A DNA stretch of 29,958 nt. Source: Zelonia costaricensis (Eukaryota; Euglenozoa; Kinetoplastea; Trypanosomatida; Trypanosomatidae). The first letter of the stretch is position 1; the number at the start of each line of letters is the position of its first letter. The DNA is taken from assembly GCA_030849075.1 (NCBI GenBank), contig JASAOO010003223.1:1-29958 (forward strand), given 5' to 3'. The notes beneath the pieces are model-generated. The model saw nothing but the letters and a program-made list of their open reading frames with translations, ran no database searches and had not been told where the DNA came from. This document shows positions 24,816 through 29,958 of the stretch, one piece after another. A program made the position numbers and the translations under genes.

Positions 24816-25441
24816 CTTGATGAGTGGGGCAATCGGGAGAGAGAGGGGAGGGGGAGTGTGGGTCAGCGGGTGTGCAAGGAGGGGGGCGGCGGTGGGGCGG
24901 CGGGTGCCTTCGGGGTATGTGTGAGCGTGGAAGCGGAGGTGCTGTGCGGGGGAGGGGGGGGGCTGTACCGTGTCATGGGGCGTGGCGTGGACAGGGAGTG
25001 GGGAGTGAGGGAAGAGGGGGAGCGAGAAGAGTGAGGCAGTGCAGTGGTGCGGGGAGGCCAAGAGGACAAAGACGCTGGCCGACTGCGGAGGACTTCCGAC
25101 ACAGAATAGACGAGCAGTTGTCGTCTTGAAGGGGCGGTGGGGGGGGGGGGGAAGTGATACATGTTCCCCACCACGCGACACCACGCGCACGCCACGGACG
25201 TTGACGTGAACTACAACAAACACACGAGACGCACCAAGGTGCGTGCACGTACTGGCTCCATCTCCGGGGTACCCTGGGAACTTGTGGTGCTCTTCTTCAA
25301 TCAGCCACCGGCTGCGTGCCGGGTTACTCGGGTTAGTGCGGTGGACGCAAGCAAACAGCGCATCCCCACGACGGCACGCCAACTATCGACAACTCGCGTC
25401 TTCTCAACACAGCCGTCACACAGCCCCTCCACCCCCCGCCT
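24816..25441. other. spacer between small basic protein and ATP synthase c genes
   Basis: No gene seen. It holds the ATP synthase c 5' UTR and the 3' UTR of the small basic protein. Plus-strand G runs lie at 24954-24962 and 25139-25151. Confidence 0.6.
24942..24962 (-). promoter_or_regulatory. trans-splice acceptor candidate for ATP synthase c
   Basis: A C9-T-C5 tract on the mRNA-sense strand ends in GCACAG, AG at 24942-24943, about 126 nt before the ATG. A second pyrimidine tract (about 24860-24838) lies closer, and the first AG after it is the one immediately preceding the ATG (24816-24817), so use of a very short leader is also conceivable. Confidence 0.4.
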
Positions 25442-25747
25442 TCACTGCCCCGACGACTTTGCCTTGGCAGCCGGCTTCGGTGCCATGCGGACAATCGAGC
25501 CGACGACGGGGCGGGGCGCAGCGCTGGGGCCGGTGGTGCCGCTGCCGCCGCTCCCTGTGTGCACCTTCGCTTTGAGCTCCCCGGCGATGGCCTGCGCCCG
25601 CTGCTTGAGGAGCCGTTTCGCCTCGACGGACTCCTTCACGGTTGTCGTGTGCGACTTGGCGCCCTGCGCCTTCAACTTCGACTCGAGGCGGCCCTGGTTG
25701 ACGCGCTTCTTGTTGCCGCCACGCGTGATCTTGGCGGAGTGCCCCAT
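25442..25747 (-). CDS. small basic protein, function unknown (101 aa)
   Basis: Begins MGHSAKITRGGNKKRVNQGR, followed by a Lys/Arg/Ala-rich probable helix to about residue 60, then a Gly/Ser/Pro-rich linker and a C-terminal KPAAKAKSSGQ tail. There are no Cys residues, no membrane segment and very few acidic residues, so the protein is strongly basic. That composition suits an RNA- or ribosome-associated or nucleolar protein, but this is inference and I do not recognise the family. Codon use is G/C-ending like its neighbours, the start has a CCATGG context, and a pyrimidine tract with CCACCAG (AG at 25893-25894) lies about 145 nt upstream. These points support it as a real gene. Confidence 0.8.
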   Translation of the reverse strand: MGHSAKITRGGNKKRVNQGRLESKLKAQGAKSHTTTVKESVEAKRLLKQRAQAIAGELKAKVHTGSGGSGTTGPSAAPRPVVGSIVRMAPKPAAKAKSSGQ

Positions 25748-26261
25748 GGTGAAGACCGCAGACAGCGCGGAGGACGAGGCAGTGACGTGGAGACGATGTG
25801 GAGAGCGCGCGAAGGTGCGGCGGTGTGCTGGCGTGGCTGGTGATGCAGTGTGCTGCGCGGTGAGGAGCGGAATGACGTTGAGGGATTCGAGGCTGGTGGA
25901 GCAGGAGGGGATGAGGCCAGATCAAGGACTGACGCGAAACGCGCGAGTCCACGTTGAGGTGAGTGACAGTGCGACACCCGTGCGTGGCGGGCATGGCACG
26001 AGGCAGACTGTACTTCGCGTGGCCACAAAGGCAGCACGCACAGACACACGCTCACGTAGCGGCTCGCTGTGCCGTTCGTTGTGTCTTCGCCACGATATCG
26101 TTCGTTGTTTTGCTCCGTGGGGCTGTTCGTTCCAGCTGGAGTGAAGAGGGGAGGCAAGACAACGTTGTCCCTCAGCTGAGCACAGCCTACATCGCACTCG
26201 GCACACACACACACACACATACACACACGCTAACAAGGGGTGTAGATCCCGTAAACCGGCT
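25748..26261. other. spacer between BCNT-like and small basic protein genes
   Basis: No gene seen. A splice-acceptor candidate for the small basic protein lies at about 25893-25918 (mRNA-sense CCTCATCCCCTCCTGCTCC then ACCAG). An (AC)9 microsatellite at 26202-26219 is close to the upstream gene's stop codon. Confidence 0.6.
26202..26219. repeat. (AC)9 microsatellite
   Basis: Nine AC units about 45 nt downstream of the stop codon of the BCNT-like gene. Confidence 0.9.
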
Positions 26262-27287
26262 TCAAACCCCGTCGGTCGCGCCGCGGCGCAGCGCTCGTTT
26301 GAGCTCGCGCTCCCGCTGCTCGGTCTGGAGGCGGACCTCGCGCCGGTACTCCTGCCACGACGCCCGCTCCTGGAACTCCTTCTTGTCGGTAAAGCTCGAC
26401 TTGGTGCGGCCCTGACGGAACTGGTCGATTGTCTCGCCCTCCGCGGTGAGCGACGCCGACAAGTGCGCCTTCCACGCCTTCATCGACTGCGCAACGAGGC
26501 CCGTCGTCGCCGAGGCGGCGCCAGACGCAGATGTCCTCGCCCCCTTCCCGAACTGCCGGCCTGCGCTGCCGTGTGCGCCGTCGCGGGCTGCTGCGGCCGC
26601 CCCGTCCTCCCGCGTTCGCTTCGTGCGCACCACCGCGGGCGTCTCCGCCCGCCAGCGCTGCATCTCTGCCGCCTCGCGCGTGGCCACGGCGCCCACTCCG
26701 CTCTCTGGATGCTCCGCGGGCGTCACGGGCATGCGGTAGTTGAAGTGGAACAGCGGGTTGGCGCTCGCCAGCACGGCATCGAGATTGCCGGCCAGCGCCG
26801 CTGCCGTGCCCTGGACCTGCGCCACGAGACGCTCGAAGCACGCGGCGTTAGTGAGGGAGTACAGCCACACCGTGTCCTCCTCCGACAGGGCACTGCGCGT
26901 GCCGAAGAGCGCGTTGGGGGACACCGGCTCGGGCTGGCCGAGGTGGCGCTGCGACAGCAGCCGGCGCAGGCGCTGTTCCCGCTGCAGCCGCAGCTTCGTC
27001 AGTTCGACCGCGGACCCGTCGCCAGACGGTGGGACGAGAAGGTGGAAAGGGTCGCCATCGTTGTCCGCGTCGGAGGCGGAAGTGCTGTTGCTGCTGACGC
27101 TGCGGCTCGCACTGGTCTCGTCGGATGGGGACTCTCCGGCAGAGGCGGAGGCGGTGGAGGCCGATGAGGACGTGGAGCTGTGGAAGGAAGCCTCGTCGTC
27201 ACTAGAGCCCTCCGCTGCGGAAGGGGCCATCAAGGCTGCGGAGGGAGGAGCGGCGGCGGTGGCTCCGGTGGGACCCTTGGCAGCCAT
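26262..27287 (-). CDS. hypothetical protein with BCNT/SWC5-like C-terminal domain (341 aa)
   Basis: Residues 1-~80 are disordered, very Ser/Ala-rich and partly acidic (SSDDEAS, DADNDGD). The middle contains a Gln/Arg helix (about 97-113) and a basic, Ala/Gly-rich stretch (about 218-263) with a possible nuclear signal (RTKRTRE). Residues ~265-330 resemble the BCNT-C domain of human CFDP1 and yeast Swc5: a Trp near the start (AWKAHL), EG..ID, and the core SFTDKKEFQERASWQEYRRE, which parallels Y-x2-[RK]K-x-F-x2-R-x4-[FY] of the family. Swc5 is a subunit of the SWR1 complex that exchanges H2A.Z. The start at 27287 was chosen as the first ATG after a clear splice-acceptor candidate at 27305. The existence of the gene is well supported; the family call is moderate. 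Confidence 0.85.
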   Translation of the reverse strand: MAAKGPTGATAAAPPSAALMAPSAAEGSSDDEASFHSSTSSSASTASASAGESPSDETSASRSVSSNSTSASDADNDGDPFHLLVPPSGDGSAVELTKLRLQREQRLRRLLSQRHLGQPEPVSPNALFGTRSALSEEDTVWLYSLTNAACFERLVAQVQGTAAALAGNLDAVLASANPLFHFNYRMPVTPAEHPESGVGAVATREAAEMQRWRAETPAVVRTKRTREDGAAAAARDGAHGSAGRQFGKGARTSASGAASATTGLVAQSMKAWKAHLSASLTAEGETIDQFRQGRTKSSFTDKKEFQERASWQEYRREVRLQTEQRERELKRALRRGATDGV

Positions 27288-28733
27288 ATCGCAGGTGGCG
27301 TGTCCTCGAAGGAACGGTTTGGCGAAGGAGAAGGGGGAGTGGGGAAGGGGAACGCGCTTGTGTGTGTGCGCGCGTGCGTGGGCTGTGAGAAGCCGCTTGC
27401 TCGGGTTTGCATGGAGTATCGGCAAGGCGCACACGAGATGGAGGAGTGTGAGGTGTGACGTGGTCTTCTCAGCGGGTGGCAGCTGTGTGGCGTCTCGTGC
27501 TCCGCTGCGCTTGCCCCGCCGCCCGAGCAGGTCAGACTGGAGTGGGCGGGAGGGGGGGCGTCTGAAGGTTCTCACTTCTGAAGATGAAGACAACGCGGTG
27601 AGTGGCACAGGATAGCCTTCTGGTGGCTGCCGTCTGCCGGCTGCGGCATCGCGCGCAGCCACACGCCGGACCCTCTTCCTTCGCCACAGTCAAGGCGGCG
27701 GGCGGAAATGCAACACGGGTGGGGGCGGGACGCGACGGAGGCGCAGGCGACTGCCCGTGCCTGGGCACACACGCTTCCCGTCCTCCGCGAGCACCGCTGC
27801 CGGTGTGGTATCACACGTTCACGTTGCGGCGGCCTTGTCTCTTGATGTGTGTATACGTTATCATTCCTACAGACGCGGCAGCAGCGCGGTGTCCACCTTG
27901 GGGTGCAGCGCACAGATCAACCTCGGTGCACGGCGGGGGAAGGGGGAGGGGGGGGGTAGCCGACATGCCCAACACGCACCCCGCCAGGGCCTTCGCAGGG
28001 CATGCCGCGCGCCGCGGCGTCGTCAGCTCTAATACAAGACGGACGTGCGGTGCTGCACGCCGCGCAAGCACGGTTATTGGCGCCAGTGCCCGCCCCGGTG
28101 TTTGCGTCTCCAAGCAGTCTCCCCGTGTGTGCGTGTACGTCCGCTATCCTCACCCCAGCCTCCTTCCCACAACTACGCACACACACGCACACACGCGGCG
28201 ACACTGGGGATCCACTGGCAGAGTGCGGGCGGAGGGGGGAGGGAGCGTAGCGCGAAGGAGCGGGAGACACACGTGGGCTGAGAGAGGCGGCGGCACTGGG
28301 GGGGGGGAGGAGGAGGAGGAGGACCACGTTAGCATTGGGGTGGCGCTTATACGCACTCGTGGGCCCCCCGCGCGCCTTTCTCCCACGGCGTCGGCGGCGC
28401 CGGGAAGCGGGCGGACACACCGGCGGAGACGCTCCGGCGGCCACCGAGAGCGACAAAAGCGGTTGATGGGGTGTAAGGGATGTAATGCGTTAGACTAGAG
28501 CGGAAGGGGGGAGGGAAGGAGGGGGGGCACGAGGTGTGGGGTGGCGGCCTGGCAGCCACAGTGTCTGTTTGCGTACGACCAGCCCGATCAGTGACACACA
28601 CATACACACACACACACTCACGCGCACGCACACAGACAGAGCCGGAAAGGCACCGAGGTCACACACCGAGCACAGCGGAGGACACGACACGGCAGCAGCA
28701 CGCGGAGGAGGAGCAGCTCAGCGTGAGCCACGT
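27288..28733. other. spacer between desaturase and BCNT-like genes (1.4 kb)
   Basis: No convincing gene. Open frames (plus 27602-28498, minus 27917-28456) are Arg/Pro/Gly-rich without protein character. It contains short CA tracts and several G-rich blocks (27947-27956, about 28299-28308). Confidence 0.55.
27305..27350 (-). promoter_or_regulatory. trans-splice acceptor candidate for the BCNT-like gene
   Basis: The mRNA-sense tract CCCCTTCCCCACTCCCCCTT, continuing CTCCTTCG (about 27350-27322), is followed by its first AG (TTCGAG) at 27305-27306, about 18 nt before the ATG at 27287. Confidence 0.45.
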
Positions 28734-29958
28734 CTATTCCTTCGTCACCATGAACTCGGCCACGTCGCCGAGGTTGCGGAAGGTGGTGCGCACCGACTCC
28801 ACGTACGGGCGGGAGTCGTACTTGAGCCCGTTCTCCTCGAACAGTTTCCGCACGCGCGGGGCGAGCTCGACGAAGCGGAACTGGGGCATGCACGGGAAGA
28901 GGTGGTGCTCGACCTGAAAGTTGAGGTACCCCATAAACCACGACACGAACCACGTCGGCGTGACGTCCATCGTGTACACCGCGGCGTACTCGACAAAGTG
29001 CACGTGCTGGTCCTCCCGCAGCATCGGCAGGTGGGAGTGGTTCAGTGCGAAGCTGACGAAGATGTAGGCGGCGGCGAAGGCCTGCGAGAAGAGGGCACCG
29101 GCCAGGCCCTGCCAGAAGGACACCTGCAACTTGTGGCACAGGACGCCGACGGCGATCCAGCGGCACGCGATGGCGACGAGCTCCGTGTAGCGCCGCGTGC
29201 GGAACGCGTGCCGCACGTGAAGGAAGAGCTGCCAGTAGAGCGCAACGAGGGAGCAGGTGACGGGGCCGAAGAGGTACATCTGCAGCGAGATCCAGCGGCG
29301 GATGTTCACGTTACGCTTCCCGCGGCGCGCGATCATCTTATTGAACGCAACGAGGGGCAGCGTCTCAAGGTCGACGTCGTGGCGGTGCTTCTGTGGAGTG
29401 GCGTGGTGTTTGTTGTGCTGCGACCGCCACCACGCGGCGCTCATGCCGTCGCCGAAGCCGTAGAGCACCTCCTGGATCTTGATGTCCAGCCACGGGGTGC
29501 CCGTCACGCTGTAGTGACCGGCCTCGTGCATCCACCACCCGCAGCGACCCTCGACGATGCCCAGCAGTACGAGAGCGAGCGGCGTGAGCGTGGGCACGCG
29601 GAAGAGCACGTAGATGGCAACGGCGTGCATCACGATCAGCTCAGCGAAGCGGTAGATGATGTGCGGCCAGTTGGCGTCGAAGAGACCCTCCGTAACGCAG
29701 GCGTCGTGCAGGGCCTTGAAGTCGCGCGACAGCTTCGCCAGTCGCTTCTGCTCATCCACGTCGACACTGAGCTGCGCCGGGGCTGGGCGGTGGGGCAGGC
29801 GCTTGAGGTACTTGTCCGCCTTGGGCAGCTTGACGTGGAACTGCTGGTAGGTCTCGGTGGCATCGCCGCTGCCGAGGAAGTACTTGAGGACGCTGCCGCC
29901 GGGGTGGCGGAAGTTGGCGCAGTCGTACAAGACGCCATCGATCAGCACCTCCGTCGGC
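28734..29958 (-). CDS. cytochrome b5-fusion front-end fatty acid desaturase, 5' end missing
   Basis: ER membrane enzyme that introduces a double bond between the carboxyl end and an existing double bond of a polyunsaturated fatty acid. The visible 407 residues begin inside the N-terminal cytochrome b5 domain, with haem-binding HPGG at residues 18-21. The three His boxes of the di-iron centre follow: HEAGH (144-148), QHNKHH (180-185) and QVEHH (348-352). The Gln in the third box is typical of front-end desaturases. Hydrophobic segments lie at about 107-135, 225-248, 261-305 and 322-342. The frame is open to the right edge; the GTG at 29946-29948 is an internal Val codon, not a start. Probably 15-40 residues are missing. 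Delta-4, -5 or -6 specificity cannot be read from the sequence; delta-5 would fit my recollection of Leishmania synteny. Confidence 0.95.
   Translation of the reverse strand, partial: PTEVLIDGVLYDCANFRHPGGSVLKYFLGSGDATETYQQFHVKLPKADKYLKRLPHRPAPAQLSVDVDEQKRLAKLSRDFKALHDACVTEGLFDANWPHIIYRFAELIVMHAVAIYVLFRVPTLTPLALVLLGIVEGRCGWWMHEAGHYSVTGTPWLDIKIQEVLYGFGDGMSAAWWRSQHNKHHATPQKHRHDVDLETLPLVAFNKMIARRGKRNVNIRRWISLQMYLFGPVTCSLVALYWQLFLHVRHAFRTRRYTELVAIACRWIAVGVLCHKLQVSFWQGLAGALFSQAFAAAYIFVSFALNHSHLPMLREDQHVHFVEYAAVYTMDVTPTWFVSWFMGYLNFQVEHHLFPCMPQFRFVELAPRVRKLFEENGLKYDSRPYVESVRTTFRNLGDVAEFMVTKE

Noticed and set aside
26262..27662. Longer BCNT-like protein from 27662
   Set aside because: The added part is spacer translation and contains the splice-acceptor tract at 27305-27350.
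27602..28498. 298-codon plus-strand frame in the desaturase-BCNT spacer
   Set aside because: Arg/Gly/Thr-rich, follows CA tracts, no recognisable domain, and against the direction of the transcription unit.
1..29958. Transcription strand switch, tRNA genes, mobile elements or CRISPR arrays
   Set aside because: All supported genes share one direction, and I saw no cloverleaf A/B boxes, transposase or reverse-transcriptase signatures, or spaced direct repeats.

Overview
The window looks like a stretch of nuclear chromosome from a trypanosomatid of the Leishmania type (Leishmania or a close relative such as Crithidia, Leptomonas, Porcisia or Endotrypanum). The reasons are: every convincing gene is intron-free and on the minus strand; the coding sequences are GC-rich with mostly G/C third positions; spacers of 0.5-3.5 kb are full of (CA/GT)n and poly-G/poly-C tracts; and most starts have a pyrimidine tract plus AG just upstream on the mRNA-sense strand, as expected for spliced-leader trans-splicing of a polycistronic transcript. 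I see no strand switch, tRNA, rRNA, mobile element or CRISPR array. Transcription runs from right to left.

In order of transcription: a front-end fatty acid desaturase with cytochrome b5 domain (28734-29958, start beyond the right edge); a 341-residue protein whose C terminus resembles the BCNT/SWC5 domain of SWR1-type chromatin remodellers (26262-27287); a 101-residue basic protein of unknown function (25442-25747); the proteolipid c subunit of mitochondrial F1Fo ATP synthase (24495-24815); a 363-residue membrane-anchored coiled-coil protein with a mitofilin/MIC60-like C terminus (21931-23022); proteasome subunit RPN10 with two ubiquitin-interacting motifs (20083-21111); a divergent Miro GTPase (17021-18751); methionine sulfoxide reductase A (15594-16124); a 2,550-residue VPS13-type lipid-transfer protein (6004-13656); an AAAP-family amino acid permease (3620-5104); and the first 58 codons of an unrecognised gene running off the left edge (1-175).

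Four of the eleven genes are mitochondrial or membrane-contact candidates: VPS13-like, Miro, MIC60-like and ATP synthase c. In other eukaryotes these families meet at mitochondrial contact sites and cristae. Neighbouring genes in trypanosomatids are co-transcribed but usually not functionally grouped, so this may be chance. The other genes cover lipid desaturation, redox repair, protein degradation, amino acid uptake and possibly chromatin.

The points most worth a second look are the MIC60-like protein, the Miro protein whose two GTPase domains both lack a normal P-loop, the BCNT-like protein, a 330-nt AG-free pyrimidine-rich zone in the 3.4-kb spacer at 176-3619, and a self-complementary GT/CA microsatellite pair downstream of the ATP synthase c gene. 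From memory only, the order desaturase - MsrA - giant protein - amino acid permease recalls the end of Leishmania chromosome 7; I could not check this.
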